42,171 nt of DNA, from assembly GCF_002252445.1 (NCBI RefSeq), contig NZ_NNRJ01000008.1, forward strand, positions 1 through 42,171. Reading direction: 5' to 3'. Source of the stretch: Brucella thiophenivorans. Its GTDB lineage: Bacteria; Pseudomonadota; Alphaproteobacteria; Rhizobiales; Rhizobiaceae. Positions 10,302 through 20,889 of this stretch are shown piece by piece. The position numbers were made by a program, and so were the translations under genes. Below the pieces are notes generated by a model. It was not told the origin of the DNA. It saw only the letters and a program-made list of their open reading frames with translations, and did no database searches. Numbering within the stretch: the stretch's first letter is position 1; every line of letters begins with the position of its first letter.

Positions 10302-11624
10302 TCAAAAACTCTCTCTCAGCCATCGGCCGACACGCTGAATTCGCCCCCCCGTACCGGTCATAAGACCGGAGGAAGCTGCTTTCACAGACCGTTCTTCAAT
10401 ACCTGCCACCTGTGGGTAAATCAGAAGACCGACGGTCGCGGAGAAAGCCGCACCCTTGGCCGCTTCAGGCAATCCCGCTATTCCTAGCGGACGCCCGATG
10501 CGTACATTTCTTGCAAGAATCCGCCTTGCAGCTTCTGGCATGCCCGGCAACTGGCTCGCGCCACCGGTCAGAACCACGCGCTTGCCCACAATATGCCCGA
10601 GGCCCGACTGGTTCAGCCTGTCGCGAACCAGTTCCAGCGTTTCTTCCACACGTGCACGGATGATCCGCGTCAAAACCGAACGCGGATATTGATTGGGTAC
10701 ATCACGCTCATCATCGCCAATTGGCGGAACCGAGATGAGATCGCGGTCATCGGCAGCGCTTGGCAGCGCCGAGCCATACATGACCTTGAGGCGTTCGGCG
10801 TCTTCCATACGCGTGGAGAAGCCGCGTGCCACGTCCATCGTGACGTGATTGCCGCCGATTGCAACTGCATCAGCGTGAATAAACTTGCCTTCGGAGAAGA
10901 CGGAAATCGTGGTTGTGCCGCCGCCCATATCGATGCAGGCAGCACCCATTTCAGCTTCGTCACCAACGAGAGCTGCAAGCCCGCTTGCATAAGGTGTCGC
11001 AACAATTGCTTCGACCGAAAGATGACAACGATTGACGCAAAGCTCAAGATTGCGAAGTGGGGCTGCGTCAGCCGTCAGCACATGCATATCGACGCCAAGG
11101 CTATCGCCGAGCATACCAAGCGGATCGCGAATGCCGCGTTCGCCATCAAGCGTGTAGCCGACAGGCAGCGAATGCACGAGGTGACGTTCGGCGGCAAGAG
11201 CCTGCTTGGCACCGGCAGACAACACGCGGCGAATATCGGTCTGCTCAACTTCATGACCGCCAAGATTGACGCTTGCGGTGAAGGTTTCGCTCTTAAGGCG
11301 ACCGGCAGAAATATTAACGATCAAGCTATCGACGGTCAGACCCGCCATGCGCTCCGCTGCATCCACTGCAAGACGAATCGACTGTTCCGCGGCATCGAGG
11401 TCAATAATAACGCCAGACTTCACACCGCGCGAGCGCTGGTGGCCGATACCGAGCACTTCCATACGATGCGTGCGCCCCGGCAGCAATACGCCGCTTTCAT
11501 GCGGGCGCAGCCGCGCAATCACGCAGGAAACTTTGCTTGAGCCAACATCCAGAACCGTGAGAAGGCGCACTTTGCGCCCTGCAGTTCCGCCCTGTGGTGA
11601 ACTTTTTCCGCCAAGCATACTCAT
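10302..11624 (-). CDS. ftsA: Cell division protein FtsA
   Basis: FtsA is the actin-like ATPase that ties FtsZ filaments to the membrane and recruits later division proteins. The 440-residue protein shows the actin fold phosphate 1 region (LLTVLDVGSSKVSCVIA), the SHS2/1C insertion, the phosphate 2 motif (CIDMGGGTTTISVF), the adenosine motif (VVLTGGASQLPG) and a C-terminal amphipathic membrane-targeting helix (GRWLRESF). An N-terminal stretch of about 20 residues (GKSSPQGGTAGRK) precedes the core, as in other alphaproteobacteria. The start ATG overlaps the ftsQ stop by four bases (ATGA), so translation is probably coupled. ftsZ lies 110 bases downstream. Confidence 0.97.
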   Translation of the reverse strand: MSMLGGKSSPQGGTAGRKVRLLTVLDVGSSKVSCVIARLRPHESGVLLPGRTHRMEVLGIGHQRSRGVKSGVIIDLDAAEQSIRLAVDAAERMAGLTVDSLIVNISAGRLKSETFTASVNLGGHEVEQTDIRRVLSAGAKQALAAERHLVHSLPVGYTLDGERGIRDPLGMLGDSLGVDMHVLTADAAPLRNLELCVNRCHLSVEAIVATPYASGLAALVGDEAEMGAACIDMGGGTTTISVFSEGKFIHADAVAIGGNHVTMDVARGFSTRMEDAERLKVMYGSALPSAADDRDLISVPPIGDDERDVPNQYPRSVLTRIIRARVEETLELVRDRLNQSGLGHIVGKRVVLTGGASQLPGMPEAARRILARNVRIGRPLGIAGLPEAAKGAAFSATVGLLIYPQVAGIEERSVKAASSGLMTGTGGRIQRVGRWLRESF

Positions 11625-12547
11625 ACGCGCTTCCCCGTGCGGGATAATTCTTTTTTACGCTCCGCCAAAAACTTCTGGCGTTGCTCCATGCCACTTGGCG
11701 TCAGTTGAACCGTAATGCGATCATTGAGACGAAGATCGACACCTGAAATATCGCGTGACAGAAGGTTCTTTTCGCGATCAAGACGCTCGACCTGAGCGAG
11801 AGCCTTCATCGGCTCATCTTCCGGCAGCATGATGCGAACGCCATTTTCAAGAAGAATATCCCAGCGACGGTCGGCAACGCGGATATAAGCGCGCACCTTG
11901 CCAGCGAGCTCCGGATATGCCGCTACTTCATCTACAAAGCCTTTTACCCGCTTTTCCGCACCCTCACCCACAACAAGCGGGAGAGCGTTGTAACGACCCG
12001 GACGGAATGGAACGATGGTATCTCCTGCCGAATCAATCAGCGAAAGCTCCTGACCATTTTGCCAAACAGCAAAGGCTTTGCGCTCTTCAAGCGCAACCAG
12101 AAGCGTACCCGGATAGACCTTACGCACTTCAGCACTTTCAACCCACGGCAACTTGGCGATAGCCTGACGCGCACCTTCAGCACTCAGGCCTACGAGTGAC
12201 GTCTCACCGTCCAGCTCAAGCTGACCAAGAATATCAATATCTGACGTTTCGTTGTTGCCAACGACCTTTACGTCCTCAATTGCAAAACCAAATGTCGAGG
12301 CAGTCGCCTTGACCATATTTTCGGAATGACCGCCGAGCACCATGCCGTAAATGCCGGTTGCACCAAGAAAGCCAAGCATACCAATCGTACCGGCATAACG
12401 CGGAACATTGATATTGCCCTGAAACATACGAACAGCAAAGCGGAAAGGCTTGCGCAAGATGCGCGGCAGAACAAAGGCTGCACCCGATGCATCCCGCATC
12501 GCGCCCGAACGCCTGTATTCATGTGATCTGCCGTTTAACGCAAACAA
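11621..12547 (-). CDS. ftsQ: Cell division protein FtsQ
   Basis: FtsQ is the single-pass membrane protein that links early and late divisome parts and holds the FtsB/FtsL pair. It has a cytoplasmic N-terminus, one membrane segment ([21 protein letters not shown]), and a POTRA domain starting near [22 protein letters not shown], followed by the beta domain. I prefer TTG 12547-12545 as the start (308 residues), because GGAGGA lies six bases upstream; the ATG at 12568 lacks a good ribosome binding site. Either way the gene overlaps the end of ddl. It overlaps ftsA by four bases at its other end. Confidence 0.93.
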   Translation of the reverse strand: MFALNGRSHEYRRSGAMRDASGAAFVLPRILRKPFRFAVRMFQGNINVPRYAGTIGMLGFLGATGIYGMVLGGHSENMVKATASTFGFAIEDVKVVGNNETSDIDILGQLELDGETSLVGLSAEGARQAIAKLPWVESAEVRKVYPGTLLVALEERKAFAVWQNGQELSLIDSAGDTIVPFRPGRYNALPLVVGEGAEKRVKGFVDEVAAYPELAGKVRAYIRVADRRWDILLENGVRIMLPEDEPMKALAQVERLDREKNLLSRDISGVDLRLNDRITVQLTPSGMEQRQKFLAERKKELSRTGKRV

Positions 12548-13482
12548 GACGCGTCCTCCACCATCCAACTCAACAATTCACCAAAAGAGATACCTGCCGT
12601 CTTCGCGATGTCAGGTACGAGCGAGGTAGGAGTCATGCCCGGCTGGGTATTCACTTCCAGCCAGATAACTTCGCCTTCTTCAGAAAAACGATCATCGAAA
12701 CGGAAGTCTGATCTGCTTACGCCCCGACACCCGATTGCCCGATGCGCCGTAAGGGCCATTGTTTGTATTTTTTGGTAAATATTTGGTAAAATTTTTGCCG
12801 GACATACGTGAGTTGATGCGCCAGGCACGTATTTTGAATCAAAATCATAGAACTGATGACCCACCGGGATGATCTCGCAGACGTCCATCGCGCGATCACC
12901 CATCACCGAACAGGTCAATTCACGACCATGGATGTATTTTTCGACCAGAACTTCGGCACCATAATTCCACTCGCTCGAGCCGATGATCTGCGGCGCGTGA
13001 GTCTGATCTTCCTTGACGATGACCACACCGAAGCTCGAACCTTCACGAACAGGCTTCACGACATAAGGCGGCTGCATCGGATGCTCTGAACCAATATCAA
13101 AACGGTTCATGAGGCGCGAAGGAGCAACTGCTACACCCGCAGCAGACGCAACAGTCTTGGCGCGGTCCTTGTCCATAGCAAGTGCCGAAGCCAGCACACC
13201 AGAATGCGTGTAAGGAATCTGGAGATACTCAAGGATACCCTGAATTGTGCCATCTTCACCAAACGGACCATGCAGTGCGTTAAACGCTACATCAGGCTTC
13301 AATTCCGCGAGAACGCTTGCAACATTGCGATCAACATCGACACGGGTAACGCGATAACCGCATTCCTCAAGAGCTTTAGCACAGGCAGCACCAGACGACA
13401 GACTGACCGGGCGCTCAGAAGAGAAACCGCCCATCAAAACGGCGACGTGCTTTTGAGCCTTCTGTCCAGCCACGTTAGTCAT
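12535..13482 (-). CDS. ddl: D-alanine--D-alanine ligase
   Basis: Ddl joins two D-alanines with ATP to form the dipeptide that MurF adds to the murein precursor. The 315-residue protein has the ATP-grasp features: [17 protein letters not shown] at the N-terminus, [27 protein letters not shown] for the phosphate loop, and [15 protein letters not shown] with the metal-binding residues. It heads a ddl-ftsQ-ftsA-ftsZ unit, separated from murB by 247 bases with a terminator and a CtrA-like site. The ATG at 13482 abuts an AGAGGGG; an in-frame GTG nine bases later has better spacing to it, so the true start could be three codons shorter. Confidence 0.95.
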   Translation of the reverse strand: MTNVAGQKAQKHVAVLMGGFSSERPVSLSSGAACAKALEECGYRVTRVDVDRNVASVLAELKPDVAFNALHGPFGEDGTIQGILEYLQIPYTHSGVLASALAMDKDRAKTVASAAGVAVAPSRLMNRFDIGSEHPMQPPYVVKPVREGSSFGVVIVKEDQTHAPQIIGSSEWNYGAEVLVEKYIHGRELTCSVMGDRAMDVCEIIPVGHQFYDFDSKYVPGASTHVCPAKILPNIYQKIQTMALTAHRAIGCRGVSRSDFRFDDRFSEEGEVIWLEVNTQPGMTPTSLVPDIAKTAGISFGELLSWMVEDASCLR

Positions 13483-13595
13483 CCCCTCTGCGCATCCCCT
13501 GCGCTCGAATCAAAAATAGAATCAGGATAGCCCGGCTACACTACGCAGCAGACACCCAAGTCAGGAAAACCCTGACGAATCAAATCACTGTACGG

Positions 13596-13603
13596 TTAAC
13601 CAT
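13596..13603. promoter_or_regulatory. Candidate CtrA binding site upstream of ddl-ftsQAZ
   Basis: TTAACCAT matches the well-known strong CtrA motif. It lies 115 bases before the ddl start, in the only sizeable gap within the division genes, just after the murB terminator. CtrA controls ftsQA and ftsZ timing in Caulobacter, so control of ddl-ftsQAZ is a fair inference. A single eight-base match can occur by chance. A perfect inverted repeat (GTCAGG, five-base loop, CCTGAC; 13560-13576) lies just downstream on the transcript side. Confidence 0.5.
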
Positions 13604-13676
13604 AAAGAATCAGAGAGTTGATTCCGTGGCAAGCCCCTATCAAAAGGGGAGCAACTTACGAACGACTCAATAAGCA

Positions 13677-13713
13677 GAAAAAAGCCCGAGATTTCAGTGG
13701 GAAATCCGGGCTT
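13677..13713 (-). terminator. Intrinsic terminator after murB
   Basis: On the minus strand AAGCCCGGATTT pairs with AAATCTCGGGCTT (one bulged base), and six U residues follow. It starts about 17 bases after the murB stop. It ends the upstream dcw transcript, so ddl-ftsQAZ need their own promoter. Confidence 0.88.
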
Positions 13714-13729
13714 CTTAAAATGTTAATTT

Positions 13730-14683
13730 TTATAAGAATTCTTTTACTTGCTTGCCTTCTTGGAACAAGCCAAGCCTTTTAATCTCCCAATGAAGGCGAA
13801 TGCCGGAATTCTCATAAACTTTAGCGCGAACTGTCTCGCCAAGCGTTTCAAGATCATACCCAGTGGCGTCACCCGTATTGATCATAAAATTGCAGTGCAT
13901 CTCAGACATCTGTGCGCCACCGACACGCAAACCGCGACAGCCTGCTTTGTCAATTTCTTTCCAGGCAGATGTGCCTTCAGGATTCTTGAAGGTCGAACCA
14001 CCGGTTTTCTCACGCACAGGCTGCACCGTCTCACGGTGATTCTGGACGTCGTCCATGGCTTTTTTGATTTCTTCACGCTCGCCCGGAACACCTTCAAACA
14101 GAACCGAGGTGAAAATCAGATCAGCCGAGGCCGACGAATGACGATAGGCATAACCCATATCGGCATTGGAAAGGATATGCAGTTCGCCCTTGCGATCAAG
14201 TGCGCGCACTTCCACCACACGCTCGCAGGTTTCAACACCATTAGCACCAGCATTCATCCGAAGAGCGCCGCCAATACCGCCGGGAATGCCATGGTAGAAA
14301 TGAAAGCCCGCAAGACCTGCATCAAGCGCTGCCGATGCCACACGCTTGTCGGGCGTTGCTGTCCCTGCCCGCAGCTGCGTTTGAGAGACATGCTCAACTT
14401 CACCAAAGCCCTTGGCCGACAAGCGCACCACAAAGCCTGGAATACCGCCGTCCCGCACCAGAAGATTGGAGCCGATACCTACAACCAGAAGCGGAATTTC
14501 TTCCGGCACAGCTTTCAGAAATGCCGACAGGTCTTCCTCATCCGCAGGCTGAAAAAGAACCTGTGCAGGACCACCGGCGCGAAACCATGTGATCTTGTCC
14601 ATACCGGCATCAGGCGTCAGCCTGCCACGCAAGCCCGACAGCTTGCCATCAAGCTTCTTGAGAAGCGCCTCACCGCTTTCCAT
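13730..14683 (-). CDS. murB: UDP-N-acetylenolpyruvoylglucosamine reductase MurB
   Basis: MurB reduces the enolpyruvyl group with NADPH, using FAD, to form UDP-MurNAc. The 317-residue protein has the FAD-binding stretch ([20 protein letters not shown]), [16 protein letters not shown], the Y-H-S-S region ([13 protein letters not shown]), GSTFKNPEG with the catalytic serine, and a final glutamate near HWEIKRLG. It belongs to the type II-like MurB, shorter than the enterobacterial form. Its ATG overlaps the murC stop by one base (TAATG). It is the last gene of the rsmH-to-murB run and is followed by a terminator. Confidence 0.96.
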   Translation of the reverse strand: MESGEALLKKLDGKLSGLRGRLTPDAGMDKITWFRAGGPAQVLFQPADEEDLSAFLKAVPEEIPLLVVGIGSNLLVRDGGIPGFVVRLSAKGFGEVEHVSQTQLRAGTATPDKRVASAALDAGLAGFHFYHGIPGGIGGALRMNAGANGVETCERVVEVRALDRKGELHILSNADMGYAYRHSSASADLIFTSVLFEGVPGEREEIKKAMDDVQNHRETVQPVREKTGGSTFKNPEGTSAWKEIDKAGCRGLRVGGAQMSEMHCNFMINTGDATGYDLETLGETVRAKVYENSGIRLHWEIKRLGLFQEGKQVKEFL

Positions 14684-16089
14684 TACTTCGCACCCTGCTC
14701 AGTCAGTTCTTTCGGCAAGGCATAAGCCCATTGCGTGATGTTGCCTGCACCCAGACAAACCACGAAATCACCGGGCTCTGCAATGGATGCAACCAATGGG
14801 GCCAAGGTTTCAGGCCCACTTGCAAAACGTGCATCACGATGACCAGCCGTCTTGATACGCGACACGAGTGTTTCCGAATCCACACCCTCAATCGGGTCTT
14901 CTCCAGCGGTATAAACCGGTGTCACGATAACCGTATCGGCGTCGTTGAAGCATGCAGCAAATTCATCAAACAGGCTGTGAAGGCGCGTATAGCGATGCGG
15001 CTGGACAATACCGACAACACGACCTTTGGTTGCTTCGCGCGCCGCTTTCAGCACCGCACGAATTTCAACCGGATGATGACCGTAATCGTCGAAAATCTCG
15101 ACGCCGTTCCAAGTACCCGTATGGGTGAAACGACGCTTCACACCACCAAATGCACCAAGTCCCCGACGAATATCGTCGGCAGAAATTCCCAATTCATGCG
15201 CAACCGCTATCGCAGCCGTGGCATTGGAAACATTGTGCAGACCCGGCATCGGCAGACGCAGATCTTTAATCTCGGTTGTATCTCCCTTACGCGAACGAAT
15301 CAGCACGTCAAACAGGCTGACAGCGCCTTCCATGCGGTGATTGAGGAAACGCACATCGGCCTGAGGGTTCTGACCATAAGTCACAATGCGGCGGTCTTCG
15401 ATGCGGCTGACCAGAGCCTGTACTTCCGGGTGATCGAGACACATCACGCCAAAACCGTAGAACGGCACATTCTCAACGAACTGCGCAAAAGCAGCGCGCA
15501 CATTGTCGAAATTGCCATAATGATCGAGATGTTCAGGATCGATATTGGTAACAACCGCAATATCAGCTGGCAGTTTCAGGAATGTGCCATCGCTTTCATC
15601 CGCTTCAACGACCATCCAGTCGCCATCACCCATCCGAGCATTGGTGCCATATGCATTGATGATGCCGCCATTGATGACGGTCGGGTCAAGATGACCGGCA
15701 TCAAGCAATGCTGCCACCATTGATGTGGTGGTGGTCTTGCCATGCGTGCCGCCAATAGCGACAGCACGACGGAAGCGCATCAATTCCGCTAGCATTTCAG
15801 CGCGGCGGACGATTGGCAGAAGCTTTTCGCGAGCGCTCACGAGTTCAGGATTGTTTTTGCGGATCGCGGTCGAAACGACAATCACTTCCGAATCGCCAAG
15901 ATTTTCAGCCTTGTGACCGACAAAAACTTCAATGCCCTTCTCGCGCAGGCGCTGTACATTGGCGCTGTCCGACTGGTCCGAACCCTGCACCTTGTAGCCA
16001 AGATTATGCAGCACTTCCGCAATGCCGCTCATGCCGATGCCGCCGATCCCGATAAAATGGACAAGCCCGATGTTGAGCGGCATTTTCAT
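14683..16089 (-). CDS. murC: UDP-N-acetylmuramate--L-alanine ligase MurC
   Basis: MurC adds the first amino acid, L-alanine, to UDP-MurNAc in an ATP-dependent step in the cytoplasm. The 468-residue protein shows the N-terminal Rossmann motif [14 protein letters not shown] (about 11-24), the P-loop [11 protein letters not shown] (about 113-123), the [13 protein letters not shown] segment and the C-terminal [10 protein letters not shown] motif of Mur ligases. The start overlaps the murG stop by four bases (ATGA). A second ATG two codons in is also possible. It is co-transcribed with murG and murB. Confidence 0.97.
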   Translation of the reverse strand: MKMPLNIGLVHFIGIGGIGMSGIAEVLHNLGYKVQGSDQSDSANVQRLREKGIEVFVGHKAENLGDSEVIVVSTAIRKNNPELVSAREKLLPIVRRAEMLAELMRFRRAVAIGGTHGKTTTTSMVAALLDAGHLDPTVINGGIINAYGTNARMGDGDWMVVEADESDGTFLKLPADIAVVTNIDPEHLDHYGNFDNVRAAFAQFVENVPFYGFGVMCLDHPEVQALVSRIEDRRIVTYGQNPQADVRFLNHRMEGAVSLFDVLIRSRKGDTTEIKDLRLPMPGLHNVSNATAAIAVAHELGISADDIRRGLGAFGGVKRRFTHTGTWNGVEIFDDYGHHPVEIRAVLKAAREATKGRVVGIVQPHRYTRLHSLFDEFAACFNDADTVIVTPVYTAGEDPIEGVDSETLVSRIKTAGHRDARFASGPETLAPLVASIAEPGDFVVCLGAGNITQWAYALPKELTEQGAK

Positions 16090-17213
16090 GGCCGAGTTCC
16101 TTCTTTGAATTGCTGAACTGATTGTCCTGCTGCAATAGCCTCTGCAAGATCAGCAAGCAACTGCGCGGCATCTGGCTTACCAACGCTTTTTGCAGCTTTT
16201 GCCTGTTGTTCAAGCCTTTCAGGCTCGTTTATGGCAGAACTGATGATCTCCGAAAGCCGCTGCGGCGTAAGCTGTGACTGACGCACAACTTCGCAACCAC
16301 CGGCACTTTCGAGCGCGAGCGCATTCGCCGCCTGATCATGGTCAAGCGCATACGGGAACGGCACCAGCATGGCCGGGCGACCAATCGCTGCGATTTCCGA
16401 AACCGTAGAAGCGCCGGAACGCGAAATCACAAAATGCGCATCCGCAATACGCGCGGGCATATCGTTGAAGAACGGCGCAACATCAGCCGGAACACGCAGC
16501 TTCTGATAGGCGGCACGAACGGCGGCCTCATCCTCTTTGCGGGCTTGCTGCGTAATCAACAGCCTTGCACGCTCGCCCTCTGGCAAAAGCGCAATTGCTT
16601 CTGGGATCGCATTTGAAAAAAACTGCGCACCCTGACTACCGCCAAAAACCAGTAATCGAAAACGCTGACCTTCTTTGGCTGGCTTATAAGATGTCTTGGC
16701 TGCGGCAAGCACCGGCGCACGAACCGGATTACCGGTCGCGATAATCTTATCAGCGTGAGCGCCGCCTGCCGCTGGCAGAAAGCCGCCAGCGATCGCCTTC
16801 ACACGTGCGGCCAAGCCCTTATTGGCACGCCCCATGACGGCATTCTGCTCATGCACAAGGGTTGGAACGCCCATATTGCTGGCCGCATAAAGCGGCGGCA
16901 AAGTCGGATAACCACCAAAGCCGGCAACAAGCTTAGGCTTCAAACGGCGAAACAATTTACGGCTATCCAGATTACCCTGCCACAGCGACCAAAGCGTGCG
17001 CGCAAGCGCAATCGGATTGCGACCGGCAATGGTGGCTGACCGGATCACGTGCACATGGTCCTGATCAAAGGCCCCGGCGAAGCGTTGCGCACGCGCATCG
17101 GTTGCAAGATGCACATCCCAGCCACGAGACTTCAGCTCATGCGCCAGCGCTTCAGCAGGAAACAAGTGGCCACCGGTTCCTCCGGCAGCCAGTACAATTA
17201 CGCCTTTGCCCAT
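16086..17213 (-). CDS. murG: Undecaprenyl-PP-MurNAc-pentapeptide GlcNAc transferase MurG
   Basis: MurG transfers GlcNAc from UDP-GlcNAc to lipid I, producing lipid II at the inner face of the membrane. The 375-residue GT-B (family GT28) enzyme carries the glycine-rich loop [14 protein letters not shown] near the N-terminus, [13 protein letters not shown], the third loop [12 protein letters not shown], and the donor-binding region [31 protein letters not shown]. It sits eight bases after ftsW and overlaps murC by four bases. The location matches its use of MraY product and its handover to FtsW. Confidence 0.97.
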   Translation of the reverse strand: MGKGVIVLAAGGTGGHLFPAEALAHELKSRGWDVHLATDARAQRFAGAFDQDHVHVIRSATIAGRNPIALARTLWSLWQGNLDSRKLFRRLKPKLVAGFGGYPTLPPLYAASNMGVPTLVHEQNAVMGRANKGLAARVKAIAGGFLPAAGGAHADKIIATGNPVRAPVLAAAKTSYKPAKEGQRFRLLVFGGSQGAQFFSNAIPEAIALLPEGERARLLITQQARKEDEAAVRAAYQKLRVPADVAPFFNDMPARIADAHFVISRSGASTVSEIAAIGRPAMLVPFPYALDHDQAANALALESAGGCEVVRQSQLTPQRLSEIISSAINEPERLEQQAKAAKSVGKPDAAQLLADLAEAIAAGQSVQQFKEGTRP

Positions 17214-17220
17214 ATTGCCC

Positions 17221-18369
17221 TCACAAAACCGGAATACGCTCGCCCATACTGACCGTGTGCGTCATGCGCGCTTCCGGACGACGGCGTGTCAGCGCCAGCA
17301 AAATGCCCATGGTAATCGCAATCGCCACCAGCGACGAACCGCCATAAGAAATAAACGGCAGCGTCATACCCTTTGCAGGCATCAGATGCAGATTAACCGC
17401 CATGTTGATGATCGACTGGAAGCCGAACAGGATCACGATGCCCGACACAGCAAGGCGCGTGAAAGCATCGCGCTCACGAAGCGCAATCGACAGGCCGCGG
17501 ATTACGATAAATGCAAACAGCGCCATAATGATCATGCACAGGATGATGCCGTATTCCTCGGCCGCAACCGAGAAAATAAAATCTGTATGACTATCAGGAA
17601 TGCTGCGCTTGACGATGCCTTCACCCGGACCCTGGCCAAACCAGCCGCCGCGCAGAATGGCTTCGCGGCCCATGTCTACCTGAAACGTATCACCCTCGCC
17701 GGTCATAAACCTGTCAACACGACCTGCAACGTGGTCCAGCGTCATGTACGCGCCAAACGCACCAACAACTGCGATACCACCCAGGCAGAGGATCCAGAAC
17801 ATCGGCAGGCCAGCAAGGAAGAACATTGCGCCCCAGGTACCTGTGGTGAGCATTGTCTGACCAAAGTCAGGTTGCAGCATCAACAATCCTGCACTCACAC
17901 AAAACAACATCATGGCCAGAAAATAGCCCGGCATATGGCCACCGCGCTCACGTTCGGAAAAAAGCCATGCGCAAATCACCACGAAAGCAGGCTTCATAAA
18001 TTCAGACGGCTGAATGGAAATGCCAGCAAGACTGACCCAGCGACGCGCACCCTTAATTTCAATGCCAACGAAAAGTGCGGCCGCCATTAGAAACAGCGAA
18101 ATGCAGAGCAGTATCAGCGCAAAACGCCTGACCTGGCGCGGTGACAGAAACGAAACACCGATCATCACCGCCACAGCAGGGATCATGAAAAACGTCTGAC
18201 GCTCAACAAAATGAAAGCTGTCGAGGCCGATGCGCTGTGCAACCGCAGGACTTGCTGCAAAGGACAGCAGCACACCAAGGCCCATCAGGGCCAGACATGC
18301 GGCCAGAAAGTAACGGTCAATTGTCCACCACCAATTGGCGACAGCACCACGGTCAACGCGACTTACCAT
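17221..18369 (-). CDS. ftsW: SEDS peptidoglycan glycosyltransferase FtsW
   Basis: FtsW is the SEDS-family membrane glycosyltransferase that polymerises septal murein together with FtsI. The 382-residue protein has about ten membrane segments. It carries the SEDS signatures: [21 protein letters not shown] in the central part, the catalytic-loop region with [30 protein letters not shown], and MGLLPAKG-like [20 protein letters not shown] near the end. Its ATG overlaps the murD stop by one base. Its partner FtsI is encoded upstream in the same cluster. Confidence 0.96.
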   Translation of the reverse strand: MVSRVDRGAVANWWWTIDRYFLAACLALMGLGVLLSFAASPAVAQRIGLDSFHFVERQTFFMIPAVAVMIGVSFLSPRQVRRFALILLCISLFLMAAALFVGIEIKGARRWVSLAGISIQPSEFMKPAFVVICAWLFSERERGGHMPGYFLAMMLFCVSAGLLMLQPDFGQTMLTTGTWGAMFFLAGLPMFWILCLGGIAVVGAFGAYMTLDHVAGRVDRFMTGEGDTFQVDMGREAILRGGWFGQGPGEGIVKRSIPDSHTDFIFSVAAEEYGIILCMIIMALFAFIVIRGLSIALRERDAFTRLAVSGIVILFGFQSIINMAVNLHLMPAKGMTLPFISYGGSSLVAIAITMGILLALTRRRPEARMTHTVSMGERIPVL

Positions 18370-19772
18370 CAGCTTTTCCCTCCGATTGGTTCAATACCCG
18401 GGAGCGTGAGAACGGCGGTGCGGAATGCATCGCCACGTTTTTCAAAATTCTGAAACTGGTCAAAGCTTGCACAGGCAGGCGAAAGCAGCACAACCGGCTC
18501 GCTTGCTGCATCATTGCCTGCATCGCGGGCAGCATGCTCAACCGCCACAACCAGCGTATCGGAAATTTCAAATGGCACTGCATCACCAAGTGTAGCCGCA
18601 AATTGTGCGGCAGCTTCGCCAATCAGATAGGCTTTGGCGATGCGTGGAAAAAACTCTGACAGGGCAGCAATGCCGCCAGCCTTTGGTACCCCACCGGCAA
18701 TCCAGTAAATATTTTTCGCAAAAGACGACAATGCAGGTGCAGTTGCTTCGGCATTCGTCGCCTTGGAATCATTGACGAAGAGAACCTTGCCCCGATGCCC
18801 CACTTGCTCCATGCGATGCGCAAGACCGGGAAAACTTTTCAATCCTGCTCGGATTTCATCAATTGAAAGTCCAACCGCAAGACAGGCAGAGATTGCGGCC
18901 AATGCGTTTTGCGCATTATGCGCACCGCGCAGCGATCCGATACCTTGTAGCGAAGCCAGTTCTTCGATCTTGCCTGCATTGGCAGAATAGAGCTTTGGGC
19001 CATCGGCAAAAGCACCGTTTTCAAGGTGCTTGTCCTTGGAGATACGAATGGTCTTTACGCCATTTGCCTCAAGCTTGTCGGCGATTGCCGCGCAATGTTG
19101 GTCGTCATTTCCGACAATAGCGACATGACTCTTTGTAACCAGTCGTTCTTTGATCGTCGCATAATTTTCCATCGAACCGTGGCGATCAAGATGGTCCGGC
19201 GTCAGGTTCAGCAGGATACCGGCAGTCGGATTAAGCGAAGATGCAAGATCAATCTGGTAAGACGAACATTCAACCACGTAATAGCGATTTGTCGCTGGTG
19301 GCTCCAGCGTCAGGATAGCCGTTCCAATATTGCCACCAAGCTGCATATCGCGACCTGAAGCTTTGATAATATGCGCAATCAGTGCTGTCGTCGTTGATTT
19401 GCCATTGGTGCCCGTGATGGCAATAAACGGGCAATCCGGCGCAATATGATTACGCTCACGCACGAACAGTTCGACGTCGCCAATAATCTCGACACCAGCA
19501 GCGTGAGCCAGGTCAACCGTCCAGTGCGGCTTGGGATGGGTCAGCGGTACGCCGGGCGAAAGCACAAAGGCAGCGAATAGTGACCAGTCAGCCTGCCTCA
19601 AATCACCCGTCGCGATGCCTGCACTCTGCGCACGTGCCACACTGTCAGGATTATCGTCCCAGGCAATGATCTTCGCTCCACCCGCTACAATGGCTTTGGC
19701 AGTGGCGATTCCCGACCCGCCCAATCCGAAGAGGGCAACAGTCTTGTCTTTAAGGGCGGTGATCGGGATCAT
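18369..19772 (-). CDS. murD: UDP-MurNAc-L-alanine--D-glutamate ligase MurD
   Basis: MurD adds D-glutamate to UDP-MurNAc-L-Ala. The 467-residue enzyme has the N-terminal Rossmann-like domain ([16 protein letters not shown]), the P-loop [14 protein letters not shown] at about 119-132, [17 protein letters not shown] with the metal- and carbamyl-lysine neighbourhood, and the C-terminal [12 protein letters not shown] motif. The spacing to mraY is nine bases, and its stop overlaps the ftsW start by one base. Nothing about the gene is unusual. Confidence 0.97.
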   Translation of the reverse strand: MIPITALKDKTVALFGLGGSGIATAKAIVAGGAKIIAWDDNPDSVARAQSAGIATGDLRQADWSLFAAFVLSPGVPLTHPKPHWTVDLAHAAGVEIIGDVELFVRERNHIAPDCPFIAITGTNGKSTTTALIAHIIKASGRDMQLGGNIGTAILTLEPPATNRYYVVECSSYQIDLASSLNPTAGILLNLTPDHLDRHGSMENYATIKERLVTKSHVAIVGNDDQHCAAIADKLEANGVKTIRISKDKHLENGAFADGPKLYSANAGKIEELASLQGIGSLRGAHNAQNALAAISACLAVGLSIDEIRAGLKSFPGLAHRMEQVGHRGKVLFVNDSKATNAEATAPALSSFAKNIYWIAGGVPKAGGIAALSEFFPRIAKAYLIGEAAAQFAATLGDAVPFEISDTLVVAVEHAARDAGNDAASEPVVLLSPACASFDQFQNFEKRGDAFRTAVLTLPGIEPIGGKS

Positions 19773-19781
19773 TCTCGTGCC

Positions 19782-20864
19782 TTATCTCAGCTTCAATGTG
19801 GAAAGGCCAATCATGGCGAGGATAATAGCCACGATCCAGAACCGGATCACGACCTGACTTTCCGTCCAGCCCTTCTTTTCAAAATGGTGATGAATAGGTG
19901 CCATCAAAAACACACGCTTGCCGGTAAGCTTGAATGAACCAACCTGAATGATGACCGACAGCGCTTCGACCACGAACAATCCGCCAATGATCGCAAGCAC
20001 GATTTCGTGCTTCGTCGCAACAGCCACAGTGCCAAGCATCCCGCCGAGCGCCAGCGAACCCGTGTCACCCATAAAGATTGCAGCAGGCGGCGCATTGAAC
20101 CACAAAAAGCCAAGCCCAGCGCCAATCACAGCACCCAGCACCACCGCAAGCTCACCCGTACCCGGAACAAAGTGGATTTGCAGATAATCCGCAAAAATCG
20201 CATTACCCGAAAGGTATGCGATGAAGCCAAAGGATGCTGCCGCAACCATAACCGGCACGATCGCCAAACCATCAAGACCATCAGTCAGGTTTACGGCATT
20301 GCCGGCACCAACCATCACGAATGCTGCCAACGGAATGAAGAACCAGCCAAGATTCAGAACAAACTGTTTCACAAATGGGAATGTCAGCGAGGACGAGAAC
20401 GGCTCCTGTCCTGCGCGCATGATGATAAAGGCAGCAACGGCTGCAATCAGAAACTCGATTGCCAGACGCGACTTGCCCGAAAAGCCCTTGTCGGACTGTT
20501 TCGTCACCTTGAGATAATCGTCATAAAAGCCGATAGCGCCAAAACCGACGGTAACCATCAAGACAACCCAGACATAGACGCTGGAAAGATTGGCCCAAAA
20601 GAAACACGATACCAGAATGCCGGTCATGATCATCAGACCGCCCATAGTGGGCGTACCGGCTTTTTTGAAGTGGGTCTGAGGGCCATCAGCACGGATTGGC
20701 TGACCTTTTCCCTGTCGTGCACGCAGCGAATTAATGATCGCAGGGCCAAACAGAAAAACGATCAACGCCGAGGTGATCATCGCTCCGCCGGTGCGGAACG
20801 TGATGTAGCGGAACACGTTGAACGCTGTCACATGATCGGCGAAGACTGAAAGAAGCATCAACAT
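19782..20864 (-). CDS. mraY: Phospho-MurNAc-pentapeptide translocase MraY
   Basis: MraY attaches the MurNAc-pentapeptide phosphate to undecaprenyl phosphate, making lipid I in the inner membrane. The 360-residue protein has about ten membrane segments and the conserved cytoplasmic motifs: [12 protein letters not shown], the Asp-Asp pair in [36 protein letters not shown] and the histidine-rich [15 protein letters not shown] 20864 has only a weak ribosome binding site; a second ATG two codons in is an alternative. It sits between murF and murD, as in most dcw clusters. Confidence 0.97.
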   Translation of the reverse strand: MLMLLSVFADHVTAFNVFRYITFRTGGAMITSALIVFLFGPAIINSLRARQGKGQPIRADGPQTHFKKAGTPTMGGLMIMTGILVSCFFWANLSSVYVWVVLMVTVGFGAIGFYDDYLKVTKQSDKGFSGKSRLAIEFLIAAVAAFIIMRAGQEPFSSSLTFPFVKQFVLNLGWFFIPLAAFVMVGAGNAVNLTDGLDGLAIVPVMVAAASFGFIAYLSGNAIFADYLQIHFVPGTGELAVVLGAVIGAGLGFLWFNAPPAAIFMGDTGSLALGGMLGTVAVATKHEIVLAIIGGLFVVEALSVIIQVGSFKLTGKRVFLMAPIHHHFEKKGWTESQVVIRFWIVAIILAMIGLSTLKLR

Positions 20865-20889
20865 GCGGAGAAAAATCCCTCAAAAACGG

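Noticed and set aside
10593..11540. Long plus-strand frame (315 codons) inside ftsA
   Set aside because: It is the antisense shadow of ftsA, caused by codon bias, with no recognisable domain.
14731..15723. Long plus-strand frame (330 codons) opposite murC
   Set aside because: It is a shadow of murC; its composition (many Ile, Arg, His) is typical of antisense translation.
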